Shown piece by piece: positions 1-12,933 of a stretch of DNA of 54,185 nucleotides. The notes beneath the pieces are model-generated. The model was not told the DNA's origin and made no database searches. It saw only the letters and a list, made by a program, of their open reading frames with translations. The number at the start of each line of letters is the position of its first letter. The stretch's first letter is position 1. The stretch is from Pacificimonas pallii (GTDB lineage: Bacteria > Pseudomonadota > Alphaproteobacteria > Sphingomonadales > Sphingomonadaceae), in the NCBI RefSeq assembly GCF_019204005.1, contig NZ_JAGSPA010000006.1:1-54185 (forward strand). Direction: 5' to 3'. The position numbers and the translations under genes are program-made.

Positions 1-20
1 ATCCAGTACGACACCCCGAA

Positions 21-248
21 ATGAATGAAATCCGCGACCGATTTTTTGAGAACGGCTTCAGCGTAGCCCGCAGCTATCGAGACTTTGCAAGGGCTGTCGA
101 TAAATCGTCAGTTTCTGACAAGGAGCATTGGTCAGAAGAAGTTCGAAAACAGGCGATATTGAGATCGCCCAAAATCTGTAACATCAGACACTTAAATGAT
201 ATACAATGTGACATGGCAGCAGCAAGTAAATCTCATCACCAACCATAA
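21..248 (+). CDS. Small hypothetical protein (weak)
   Basis: A 75-residue ORF with no recognisable domain. Its ATG overlaps a TGA at 22..24 that closes a frame open from base 1, so the ORF could be translationally coupled to an upstream gene cut off by the window edge. The protein is polar, contains several Cys and His near its C-terminus and has no signal peptide. The DNA up to about 360 is visibly poorer in GC than the thiC region that follows, which suggests the end of a different gene block. No further gene is seen up to 440. It may not be real. Confidence 0.3.
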   Translation: MNEIRDRFFENGFSVARSYRDFARAVDKSSVSDKEHWSEEVRKQAILRSPKICNIRHLNDIQCDMAAASKSHHQP

Positions 249-440
249 ATCTGCTGTTCCTGTGGGCATCGACAGGAGAACCGATAGGCCGATCAAAGGA
301 TACAAACCTGGAAATTAAGATGCGCGCGCGCAAGATGTGCGTCGCATTGCGATGAGAATTGCAGGGACACTATACATAATTCACTGGTGTTTCCCAGCTA
401 CCACCTGCCCACCTGCCCATCTCCCCCATATCTACCATGC

Positions 441-4793
<4,353 letters not shown>

Positions 4794-4826
4794 CGCGCGA
4801 TCGCCGTTTCGCTGGCGGACCCGGTA

Positions 4827-6407
4827 TTAGTCATCCTGCCTTTTCCTGCGCAGCTTCTGCCGAACGGTCTGCAAAACTCCGCCGCCATAAAGAAGAATAT
4901 TCGCCCGCAATTTCTGCAAAAGTCCGCCGCCATAGTGAAGAATGTTCGCCTCCAGACCATCCTGCGGTCGGCCCGCCATACGCCACAGGACGGACGTGAC
5001 GATCGTGTAGATGATGATGCCGAGCGCAACATAAGGCAGGGTCCACAGCAACGTCAAAGCGGAACCGAGCGTCGCGGGATCATAGGTGCGGGGCAGCAGG
5101 AACAGCGCCGCCGCCATCACCGATGTCGCCACGGCCGGACGAAAAGCGGTCGCCAGCATCGTCAGTATGGACATACCGATCATGCCGCGCAGAAAGAACA
5201 TATTGAAGATCACGCGGATCAGACGAACGACGCCCACGGCCAGAACACCGCCCAACAGACCCTGCTCCAGCATCGCATAATAGATGAGCGGCCAGCTGAT
5301 CACGGCGAGGATCACGGCGCGGTAGAAAATGCCGCGCAGCTTTTGTAGCGCCATGGCCAGGCTGTCGACCACGGCGATCGACATGGTGAGCGCGCCCACC
5401 GGGGCGAGCACCTGAACGATATAGGCGTCGTCGAGCCACTTTTCCCCGACCAGCACCATCAGCGCCTCGGGCGCGAACAGGGCGAGACCGACGCCAAGAG
5501 GCAGGGAAATGCCGAACAGCGTGCCCATCGCGGTCTTTACACTGCGGATCAGCCGTTCGCGGTCGTTCTTGACCGCGCCGAAGCCCGGAAACAGCGTCTG
5601 GCGCAGCGGCGCGGTGATTTCGGCCAGGGCAAGGTCCGACACCTCTTTGCCCATGGTGTAACTGCCGACGGGATCCGTGCCAAGATAGCGACCGAACAGG
5701 ATGCTACCGGCCGACTCCTGCAATTGTGTCGCCATGCCCGCAAATGTGAGCCACGATCCGTAGCTGAAGAATATGCGCCATTCCGACAGACTAAACCATG
5801 GGCGGATCGGCACGCGCCACCAGGTGAGCACACTCTCGACGGAGCGGGAGGCAATCATGCCGATGACGATGGCCCAGTAGCTTTCCAGAATGAAAGCGGC
5901 TGAGACGGTAAAGATTCCGGCGACGATCTGCGCGACGGTGACGCGCCAGAACTCCTTCGAAAAGTCCACATTGCGCTGGTAGAGGAAGAATGCCGGGTTC
6001 TTCAGCCCGTCGAAGATGAGGACGACGGATAGCCAGCGGCAGACGTCCCGCAAGGCAGGCGCGTTGAAATAGTCGGCGATCGGGTCGGCGGCGAAAAACA
6101 GCATTGCGGCGATGATGATGCCGCGGAGCACCTGGATGGTGAACGCGGTACTGATATGGCGCTCGTCGATATCGTCGAGCGCGATGAGCGCGCTGGTGAT
6201 GCGGACGTCGCTGAATACCTGAAGGAGGGCGATCGGAACCAGCGCCAGCGCGGCGATGCCATAGTCCGTCTCCGTCAGCAGGCGGCCAAGCACAGCGAGG
6301 TTGATAACAGATATGAAGCGCACGATGAGGCGCGCACCGGCGAGGAACATCGCCCCTTGCAGGACGCGTCCGCCGACATTCTCGTCGCTGCGTTCGAATT
6401 GAACCAT
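4827..6407 (-). CDS. Polysaccharide flippase (MOP superfamily, Wzx-like)
   Basis: A 526-residue integral membrane protein of the oligosaccharide-flippase/MATE-like superfamily. The N-terminus carries the typical GRVLQGAMFLAGARL and LGRLLTETDYGIAAL segments, and about a dozen hydrophobic spans follow. Members move lipid-linked oligosaccharides across the inner membrane. The cytoplasmic tail is unusual: two adjacent 15-residue units, ANILHYGGGLLQKL and ANILLYGGGVLQTV, point to a recent 45-base duplication. It is followed by the asparagine-synthetase-like gene, probably in one transcript. No glycosyltransferase or polymerase gene is adjacent, so this is an isolated pair rather than a full capsule locus. 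Confidence 0.9.
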   Translation of the reverse strand: MVQFERSDENVGGRVLQGAMFLAGARLIVRFISVINLAVLGRLLTETDYGIAALALVPIALLQVFSDVRITSALIALDDIDERHISTAFTIQVLRGIIIAAMLFFAADPIADYFNAPALRDVCRWLSVVLIFDGLKNPAFFLYQRNVDFSKEFWRVTVAQIVAGIFTVSAAFILESYWAIVIGMIASRSVESVLTWWRVPIRPWFSLSEWRIFFSYGSWLTFAGMATQLQESAGSILFGRYLGTDPVGSYTMGKEVSDLALAEITAPLRQTLFPGFGAVKNDRERLIRSVKTAMGTLFGISLPLGVGLALFAPEALMVLVGEKWLDDAYIVQVLAPVGALTMSIAVVDSLAMALQKLRGIFYRAVILAVISWPLIYYAMLEQGLLGGVLAVGVVRLIRVIFNMFFLRGMIGMSILTMLATAFRPAVATSVMAAALFLLPRTYDPATLGSALTLLWTLPYVALGIIIYTIVTSVLWRMAGRPQDGLEANILHYGGGLLQKLRANILLYGGGVLQTVRQKLRRKRQDD

Positions 6408-6531
6408 CTGTGTCGACCTCGGGCAGGCGCATTTGTCGCACCGTGCCGGGGGATAGCCCCTTACATCCTAATATGCCGGAAACGCCGCCCCTAACCGAGA
6501 ATCGCGATCAGGGGAAAAGGAAAAATGCCCG

Positions 6532-7050
6532 TTACAGATAGTATTTCATGCGAATGACCTGTTCGGTTTCGCCGGTCAGGGCAAAGCGCACTTTGGCATA
6601 TTTCGGCGGGCCGAAGGGCGCGCTGGCATTGTTGGAGAAGCCGACGCCCTCCGACGGCAGGCCCATGAAGCCCTTGTCGAGGCGGCGATTGTCATTTTCG
6701 TCGTGAATGACCGAGATGCCATAATTGCCCGGCGGCAGGTCGGTGACATCGACCGTGACGGTTTCCGCCGCTGGCGCCGCAAGGCGCGTCACGCCGCTGT
6801 TTTTCCTGCAGTCGGGGAATCCATCGCCGTTCGACCACAGACACACGCGGACATGGCCCTGGCTGGAACGAAGCCCGTGCAGGGTCAAATGCAGGCGCGG
6901 CCCTGCCTCGGCAGGTGTATCCGCAGGTACGGTTGCGGGGGCCGGGGAGTTTACAGTCTCCGCGGACGGCGCGGCGTCCAGCGCCATCGCCGCCGCAGCA
7001 CAAGGAAGCAGGACCAGCAGCTTTTGAATGTTCACCGAGATATTTCCCAT
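6532..7050 (-). CDS. Secreted DUF2141 protein
   Basis: A 172-residue exported protein with an N-terminal signal peptide (hydrophobic stretch LLVLLPCAAAAMALDA). From about residue 50 it matches the DUF2141 pattern: an opening strand LHLTLHGLRSSQGHVRV, the block LPPGNYGISVIHDENDN, then GMP/GLPSEGVGFSNNA-type residues and a closing strand. DUF2141 is a small beta-sandwich of unknown function. It lies just downstream of the sterol-desaturase-like gene on the same strand, 165 bases apart, at the edge of the carotenoid cluster. A link to that pathway is only positional. Confidence 0.88.
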   Translation of the reverse strand: MGNISVNIQKLLVLLPCAAAAMALDAAPSAETVNSPAPATVPADTPAEAGPRLHLTLHGLRSSQGHVRVCLWSNGDGFPDCRKNSGVTRLAAPAAETVTVDVTDLPPGNYGISVIHDENDNRRLDKGFMGLPSEGVGFSNNASAPFGPPKYAKVRFALTGETEQVIRMKYYL

Positions 7051-7215
7051 CGCCTTTACATCGTCACGCCAGACAGTGCGGATGGCGCCGACCGGTGCGC
7101 CGCCCCTTCGTTATCGAGGCGACTCATACGGCCAAATGCCTGCGCTACGATGACGCAGGTAGCATCAAGCGCCCGAACGTGCGGTTAACAGGACGGGCCG
7201 CTTCGTCGCTTCGTG

Positions 7216-7968
7216 TTAGGTGCGCTCGCGGGCGCGCCGTTCGTCTTTTCCGAAATCATGTGCGAGACCCTCATCCGTGCCGCAAAGCTGATCCCAGAAG
7301 CGGAAGTACAGGCCGTAATTGCTGTTATATTTCTGGTGGTGCCGATGATGATGAGATGCTGTGATCATGATATCGCCAAAGCGGCCATCCAGCCAGCGCC
7401 GCGGAAACATCTCCCATCCCAGATGGTTCGTGACGCCGAAAAAAGTGGCGATGGCGAGTACCGCGCCCAGCGCGCCGATGTGGATCGGAATGACGTAGAC
7501 CAGGGCAGGGATCAGGACGGCGCCCGACAGGGACTCCGTCCAGTGAAAGCTCATCGCGGCCCACGCGGTCGGCGGGCGGCTGTCATGATGAACCTTGTGC
7601 ATAACCGGAAACAGGCGGCGTCCATGCATGGCGCGGTGGGTCCAGTAAAACCAGGTGTCGTGCAGGAACAGATAGATGAACGCGCTGAGCGGAAGGTACC
7701 AAAGCGGGTAGTCGGCAATGTCGGTATAAACCAGCGTCCAGCCAAATTCGCGCCACGTCCAGAAGGCGAGCGCCGCGGGCGCGGCATAGCAAAGTGCCGC
7801 GATCAATGACCATCGCCGCTCCGCGCGCTGCTGTTTCCGCGACCGCGCGGAGGCGTGCAGGCCGGGGCGTGCGCGAGACGTGACGAACGCGAAGGCGCCT
7901 GACACTGTGAGATAGCGAAGCGCGATGATGGCGGTGAAGCCAAGGATAAGGAGGAGAAGGGAAACCAC
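7216..7968 (-). CDS. Sterol desaturase/fatty acid hydroxylase family protein, possible CrtG
   Basis: A 250-residue membrane di-iron oxygenase of the fatty-acid-hydroxylase superfamily. The histidine motifs are intact: HDTWFYWTHRAMH, HKVHHDS and HHHRHH, spaced among four or so membrane segments. It is transcribed divergently from crtY with 146 bases between the starts. Bacterial members hydroxylate or desaturate lipids. Its place beside crtYIBW and crtZ makes a carotenoid ring hydroxylase role attractive, for example the 2-hydroxylase step assigned to CrtG in nostoxanthin-producing sphingomonads. That function is inferred from context, since the sequence alone does not give the substrate. Confidence 0.85.
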   Translation of the reverse strand: MVSLLLLILGFTAIIALRYLTVSGAFAFVTSRARPGLHASARSRKQQRAERRWSLIAALCYAAPAALAFWTWREFGWTLVYTDIADYPLWYLPLSAFIYLFLHDTWFYWTHRAMHGRRLFPVMHKVHHDSRPPTAWAAMSFHWTESLSGAVLIPALVYVIPIHIGALGAVLAIATFFGVTNHLGWEMFPRRWLDGRFGDIMITASHHHRHHQKYNSNYGLYFRFWDQLCGTDEGLAHDFGKDERRARERT

Positions 7969-8114
7969 GAGGTCCGCTTACCTCTTCTCCCGCGATGCGA
8001 GAAGGTGCCTTCCCGCCGCGCGGCACCCGGCGCAGCAATGGCAAGGATCCTCGGCGGGCGGAGCGGCCCTAAAGCTCTTTCCATTCCGTCACCGGTTTCG
8101 TTAGGGCACCGGAT

Positions 8115-9308
8115 ATGCGTGATTTTGATCTGATCCTTGCAGGTGGCGGGCTGGCGGCCGGGCTGATCGCCATGCGCATGGCAGATGTGCGTCCCGGCGT
8201 GTCGGTGGGCATCGTTGAAGCAGGCGACACGATCGGCGGCGATCATATCTGGTCAAGCTTTGACACCGATGTGCGCGGGCCGCAGCGCATGTGGACACAG
8301 GAGCTGTATGCGCATCGCTGGGACGACGGATATGATGTGAGGTTTCCGCGTTTCGAGCGGACGCTGCGCACGCCCTATGCCAGCGCGCGGTCGGACCTGC
8401 TGGACAAGGCGGTCAGGGCGCGCCTGGACCAGGGCGCGCTGATGCTGGGCAAGCGTGTCGAGGCACTGACGCCGACCATGGTGCGCCTGGAGGACGGGCA
8501 GGTCCTGAAGGCGGGGGCGGTGATCGACTGCCGCGGTCAGGGCCGCGCGAAACACCTGAAACTCGCCTGGCAGAAATTCGTCGGGCTGGAAATCGAGTGC
8601 GACGTTCCGCACGGGCGCACGCGGCCCACCGTGATGGATGCGACGGTCGACCAGCTGGGCGGCTACAGGTTCGTCTATGTGCTGCCGTTTTCGGAAACGA
8701 GGCTGCTGGTCGAGGACACCTATTATACCGACGGGCCCGAGCTGGCGGACGATGTCGTGTTGCAGCGCGTGCGCGACTATGTCGCCCGGATGGCTGTGGG
8801 GCCGTATCGCGAGGAGCGTGCCGAACGCGGCGTGCTGCCGATCGCGCTTGACGGCGACATAGACGCGCACTGGGCCGAGGATGACATGCCCAAGGCCGGC
8901 ATGGCGGCAGCGCTCTTCAATCCGATCACAGGCTATAGTTTTTCCGATGCTGTCGCGACCGCCGACATGCTGAAATCGACGCCGCGCCTCGACGCGGGGC
9001 CGGTGTTTCAGGCGCTGAGGGACCACAGCATCGCACGCTGGAAGGAGCGCGCCTTCTACCGCCTGCTGAACCGGATGATGTTCGAAGCGGCCACGCCTGA
9101 GACACGTTATCGTACCCTGCAACATTTTTACGCACTGGACGAAGGGCTGGTGGAACGCTTTTACGCGAGTCGCTCCACGAAGGCGGACATGGTGCGGATC
9201 CTGTCGGGGGAACCGCCGGTCCCGGTTGGAAAGGCGCTGGGTGTGCTGGCGCGTTCGATACCGAAGATCCGGCTGCGGCCACGATGGCGGAGCCGGGACG
9301 AGGAGTAG
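8115..9308 (+). CDS. crtY: Lycopene beta-cyclase CrtY
   Basis: A 397-residue FAD-dependent lycopene cyclase that closes both ends of lycopene to give beta-carotene. The N-terminus has the dinucleotide-binding pattern DLILAGGGLAAGLIA (residues 4-18), and IGGDHIWSSF is a typical CrtY block, as are FVYVLPFSETRLLVEDTYY and NPITGYSFSDAVATAD. Length is that of bacterial CrtY. It opens the plus-strand carotenoid run crtY-crtI-crtB-crtW. The gap to crtI contains an inverted-repeat element, so crtI may not depend wholly on read-through. No crtE or idi lies in the window, so the C20 precursor must come from elsewhere. Confidence 0.97.
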   Translation: MRDFDLILAGGGLAAGLIAMRMADVRPGVSVGIVEAGDTIGGDHIWSSFDTDVRGPQRMWTQELYAHRWDDGYDVRFPRFERTLRTPYASARSDLLDKAVRARLDQGALMLGKRVEALTPTMVRLEDGQVLKAGAVIDCRGQGRAKHLKLAWQKFVGLEIECDVPHGRTRPTVMDATVDQLGGYRFVYVLPFSETRLLVEDTYYTDGPELADDVVLQRVRDYVARMAVGPYREERAERGVLPIALDGDIDAHWAEDDMPKAGMAAALFNPITGYSFSDAVATADMLKSTPRLDAGPVFQALRDHSIARWKERAFYRLLNRMMFEAATPETRYRTLQHFYALDEGLVERFYASRSTKADMVRILSGEPPVPVGKALGVLARSIPKIRLRPRWRSRDEE

Positions 9309-9332
9309 GGATCGGCCGCGCAAGGCACGATC

Positions 9333-9413
9333 CTCATCACCCCGCGCGAAGTCGAGGGACGCATGAAGGCTCCGCGGTGATTTGGGCGCGTCCCTCGACT
9401 TCGCTCGGGATGA
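9333..9413. repeat. REP-like inverted repeat in the crtY-crtI gap
   Basis: The left arm contains GCGAAGTCGAGGGACGC and the right arm GCGTCCCTCGACTTCGC, followed by TCGGGATGAT. The arms enclose about 25 bases, so the RNA would form a long hairpin. The same arm sequence occurs again at 10974..11063. Such short palindromes are scattered through many sphingomonad genomes. A terminator or mRNA-stabilising role is possible but not shown. Confidence 0.8.
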
Positions 9414-9461
9414 TATAATTTTTAGGGTGCTGCTTCAGCAGCGATAGATCGGAATTTTTGA

Positions 9462-10952
9462 ATGTCCAAAGTCGCAGTTATCGGTGCCGGATTTGGCGGG
9501 CTGGCGCTGGCCGTCCGGCTGCAGTCAGCGGGTCATCAGGTCACGCTGATCGAGGCGCGGGACAAGCCCGGCGGGCGCGCTTATGTCTGGGAGCGTGACG
9601 GCTACACCTTCGACGCGGGGCCGACGGTTGTCACCGATCCGCCCTGTCTTGAGGAACTGTTCGAACTGTCCGGCCGCAAGATGGCCGATTATGTCGAGAT
9701 GGTACCGGTACAACCCTTCTACCAGCTGCACTGGGAAGACGGCCGGAAGTTCGACTATACGAACGATGATGAGAAGCTGTATTCGCAGATCGCCGCGCGG
9801 TCGGAGGCCGACGCGGCGGGGTATCGCGAGTTCATGGAATATGCGAAAAACGTCTACCGCGAAGGCTATGTAAAGCTGGGGCATGAGGCGTTTCTGGACT
9901 TCAAGTCCATGATTTCCGCCGCGCCCGCGCTGATCAAATATGAGGCGTATCGAAGCGTCTATTCCATCGTTTCGCGCTACATCAAGGACGAGCAGCTGCG
10001 TCAGGCGTTCAGCTTTCATACGCTGCTGGTCGGCGGCAACCCTTATAAGACAAGCGCCATTTACGCGCTGATCCATGCGCTGGAAAAGCAGGACGGCGTG
10101 TGGTTCCCGAGGGGGGGCACACACGCGCTGGTACGCGGCCTGGTGAACCTGTTCACGGACCTTGGCGGCACGGTGCTGCTCAGTAATGCCGTCGAGGAAA
10201 TCGAAACCGAAGGCAATAGGGCAAGCGCGGTCGTCATGAAGGATGGCACGCGTGAACGCTTCGACGCGGTCGCCTCGAACGGCGATATCGTCCATACGTA
10301 TGAGAAGCTGCTGGGGCGGCATCCGCGCGGGAAGAAGGGCGCGAGGGCGCTAAAGCGGAAGCGCTTCTCGCCCTCGCTATTCGTGCTCTATTTCGGTGTG
10401 AAGGGGACGTATGACGATGTCCCGCACCACAATATCCTGTTCGGCGAGCGCTATAAGGGCCTGCTCGACGAGATTTACGGGTCGACGGAATTGCCGGACG
10501 ATTTCAGCCTGTATCTGCATCATCCAACGGCCACCGACCCGTCGCTGTCGCCGCCGGGATGTTCGACTTTCTACGTCCTCGCGCCCGTGCCGCATATGGG
10601 CAAGTTCGAGAAGGACTGGGATGAGGTCGCCGAAGGCTATGGCGACAAGATCCTGGACTATCTGGAAGCGCATCTGTTGCCCGGCCTGAAGGACCGCATC
10701 GAGGTTCGCCATCACTTCACGCCAAAGGATTTCGGCCGGGAACTGAATGCGCACCTTGGCAGCGCCTTCAGCCTGGAGCCGGTGCTGTGGCAATCGGCCT
10801 ATTTCCGCGTACACAACCGCGACGACGTCGTGAAAAACCTGTATTTCGCGGGCGCGGGCACGCACCCTGGCGCCGGTATTCCGGGCGTGGTCGGATCAGC
10901 GAAGGCGACCGCGAAGCTGATGCTGGAGGATCTGGCGGCGAACACCGGGTGA
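9462..10952 (+). CDS. crtI: Phytoene desaturase CrtI
   Basis: A 496-residue CrtI-type phytoene desaturase, which takes phytoene to lycopene in four FAD-dependent steps at the membrane. The N-terminal Rossmann motif VIGAGFGGLALAVRL (5-19) is followed by KPGGRAYVWERDGYTFDAG, a hallmark of the family. The C-terminal bacterial phytoene dehydrogenase signature is visible as NLYFAGAGTHPGAGIPGV. Length is normal. It sits between two REP-like palindromes, with crtY upstream and crtB downstream. Confidence 0.98.
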   Translation: MSKVAVIGAGFGGLALAVRLQSAGHQVTLIEARDKPGGRAYVWERDGYTFDAGPTVVTDPPCLEELFELSGRKMADYVEMVPVQPFYQLHWEDGRKFDYTNDDEKLYSQIAARSEADAAGYREFMEYAKNVYREGYVKLGHEAFLDFKSMISAAPALIKYEAYRSVYSIVSRYIKDEQLRQAFSFHTLLVGGNPYKTSAIYALIHALEKQDGVWFPRGGTHALVRGLVNLFTDLGGTVLLSNAVEEIETEGNRASAVVMKDGTRERFDAVASNGDIVHTYEKLLGRHPRGKKGARALKRKRFSPSLFVLYFGVKGTYDDVPHHNILFGERYKGLLDEIYGSTELPDDFSLYLHHPTATDPSLSPPGCSTFYVLAPVPHMGKFEKDWDEVAEGYGDKILDYLEAHLLPGLKDRIEVRHHFTPKDFGRELNAHLGSAFSLEPVLWQSAYFRVHNRDDVVKNLYFAGAGTHPGAGIPGVVGSAKATAKLMLEDLAANTG

Positions 10953-10973
10953 TCCCGCTTTTTGCAGGCACGT

Positions 10974-11063
10974 CGTGCGTCCCTCGACTTCGCTCGGGAT
11001 GATACGAAGGGGATTTTGCAAAACGCGATTTTCATCATCCCGAACGAAGTCGAGGGACGCACG
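10974..11063. repeat. REP-like inverted repeat in the crtI-crtB gap
   Basis: The left arm at 10974..11003 contains GTCCCTCGACTTCGCTCGGG. The right arm at 11034..11063 is its near-perfect reverse complement, with ATCATCCCGAACGAAG leading into TCGAGGGACGCACG. The central spacer is 30 bases. It matches the element at 9333..9413, and a decayed half-copy is visible around 12866..12889 (ATCATCCTGAGCGCAGTCGA). It fills most of the gap before crtB. Confidence 0.85.
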
Positions 11064-11101
11064 ATCTTGATGCCACGCGCCAATCGACTAGACGATGCGG
11101 C

Positions 11102-12070
11102 ATGACCACCGACCTTGACCGCTGGGCGGCGCAATCCATTGCCAGGGGCTCGAAATCCTTTGCCCTTGCCTCGCGCCTGTTCGACGCGGAAACGAAACGC
11201 CGCGTGCGGCTGCTTTATGCGTGGTGCCGACACTGCGATGATGTCGTCGACGGGCAAGAGGGCGGGCGCGGGACTGTCGAGAGCGTTGACAGCGCACTGG
11301 AACGCCTCGGCACGCTGCGCGCGCGAACGGCGGCGGGCCTGGCTGATCCGGCGAGCGAAACGGGCGCCTTCGCGGCGATCGGCCTGGTGGCGGCGGAAAC
11401 CGGCCTGCCGCATGAACTGCCGATGCGGCATTTGGATGGCTTTGCGATGGATGCGCATGATCGGCGCTATCGGTCGCTGACAGACCTCCTCGATTATTGC
11501 GAGCATGTGGCGGGCGTCGTCGGGCGCATGATGGCGGTCGTCATGGGCGTGGCCGCGGACCGGACGGACGTGCTTGTGCGCGCGGCGGATCTGGGTCTGG
11601 CGTTCCAGATCACCAATATCTGCCGCGATGTGCTGGAGGATGCCGCGAATGGGCGCTGTTATCTGCCCGAGGAAATGCTGGCGGCGCGGGGCGTGACGCC
11701 GGGCGATATTGCGCGGCCGGAACATCGCGGCGCGCTGACCGAAGTCACGCGTGAACTGCTGGTGCTGGCGGACGATTATTATGAGAGCGCGCGCATCGGT
11801 GCGACCCATCTGCCACCAAAAGCCGCGTGGGCGGTGCTGACCGCCGAGAAAGTGTACCGGGCGATCGGGCACAAGGTGCGGGCCGCCGGACCAGCGGCGT
11901 GGGACGTGCGGCAGCATACCGGTTCATGGGAAAAAATCGGTATGCTGATGATGGCGAGGCGCGAGGCGAAGGCCGCGGCGCTGTGCCTCGATGACCGCGC
12001 CGATCTGTGGACATATGGCGACACGCCGCCTTGGCGCGAACCTCAATCCCCCTTAGGTGAACTGGTATGA
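11102..12070 (+). CDS. crtB: Phytoene synthase CrtB
   Basis: A 322-residue squalene/phytoene synthase that condenses two geranylgeranyl diphosphates to phytoene, the first committed carotenoid step. Both aspartate-rich motifs are present: CRHCDDVVDG near residues 42-51 and NICRDVLEDAANGRCYLPEE around 174-193. The start ATG at 11102 follows the REP-like element closely. The stop overlaps the crtW start (ATGA, 12067..12070), so the two are translationally coupled. Confidence 0.97.
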   Translation: MTTDLDRWAAQSIARGSKSFALASRLFDAETKRRVRLLYAWCRHCDDVVDGQEGGRGTVESVDSALERLGTLRARTAAGLADPASETGAFAAIGLVAAETGLPHELPMRHLDGFAMDAHDRRYRSLTDLLDYCEHVAGVVGRMMAVVMGVAADRTDVLVRAADLGLAFQITNICRDVLEDAANGRCYLPEEMLAARGVTPGDIARPEHRGALTEVTRELLVLADDYYESARIGATHLPPKAAWAVLTAEKVYRAIGHKVRAAGPAAWDVRQHTGSWEKIGMLMMARREAKAAALCLDDRADLWTYGDTPPWREPQSPLGELV

Positions 12071-12813
12071 CGAAGCGCGCGCAAAGCACGACCGGGCTGA
12101 CCATTGCCGCCATTTTCATGGTGTCGTGGCTAAGCCTGCATTTTGCCGCGATTTTCCTGATCGATCTGGCGGACCAGACGGTTTGGCCGCTGATCATCCT
12201 GGTCGCCGTACAGACCTGGCTGTCGACGGGTCTGTTCATCACCGCGCATGACGCAATGCACGGCGCGCTGGCGCCGAGCTTTCCAAGGCTGCAACGCTGG
12301 ACCGGCATGACCGCGCTGATGATCTATGCCGGGCTGGATTACCGCCAGATGGAGCCTGCGCATTTTGAGCATCACCGCAATGTCGGCACTGCGCAGGACC
12401 CTGATTTCAACGCCGATGATCCGAGGCGTTTCGTTCCGTGGCTGACGCGTTTTTTCACGGGCTATTACACGCACGGGCAGCTGCTGAGAATTACGCTGGT
12501 GGCGCTGATCTATCTGCTGCTGGGCGCGAACCTGCTGAATATTGTGCTGTTCTGGGCGGTGCCCGCAGTGCTGGCGCTGTTGCAACTGTTCACTTTCGGC
12601 ACATGGCTGCCGCACCGGCATGCGGATGACGCCTTTCCGGATCGTCACAGGGCCCGGTCGAACAGGCTGCCCGAACTGCTGTCACTGCTGACCTGCTTTC
12701 ACTTTGGCGGCTATCACCACGAACATCATTTGTTTCCGTCCGACCCCTGGTGGCGCTTGCCCGCACGAAGAAAGCGGGAAAGGTCGAAGGCCGCGGGATA
12801 TATTGCGGGGTAG
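12067..12813 (+). CDS. crtW: Beta-carotene 4-ketolase CrtW
   Basis: A 248-residue membrane di-iron ketolase that adds 4-keto groups to beta-ionone rings, giving canthaxanthin or, with CrtZ, astaxanthin-type products. The histidine motifs are FITAHDAMHG, HFEHHRN, FGTWLPHRH and GGYHHEHHLFP, the arrangement typical of CrtW rather than CrtZ. It overlaps crtB by four bases and ends the plus-strand carotenoid operon. The 120 bases after it hold no gene but include a degenerate copy of the REP-like arm. Confidence 0.96.
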   Translation: MTKRAQSTTGLTIAAIFMVSWLSLHFAAIFLIDLADQTVWPLIILVAVQTWLSTGLFITAHDAMHGALAPSFPRLQRWTGMTALMIYAGLDYRQMEPAHFEHHRNVGTAQDPDFNADDPRRFVPWLTRFFTGYYTHGQLLRITLVALIYLLLGANLLNIVLFWAVPAVLALLQLFTFGTWLPHRHADDAFPDRHRARSNRLPELLSLLTCFHFGGYHHEHHLFPSDPWWRLPARRKRERSKAAGYIAG

Positions 12814-12933
12814 GGTCCCGAGCTTCTATTTGCCCAAATCGACGTTCCGCAATCCTCCCATCCCCGATCATCCTGAGCGCAGTCGAAGGCGGATCGGATT
12901 TGGGGTATGGCAGCCGCCAATTCTCGACGCAGT

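Noticed and set aside
7253..7809. Plus-strand frame opposite the sterol-desaturase-like gene
   Set aside because: The minus-strand product has all three histidine motifs of its family. The plus frame is its antisense shadow.
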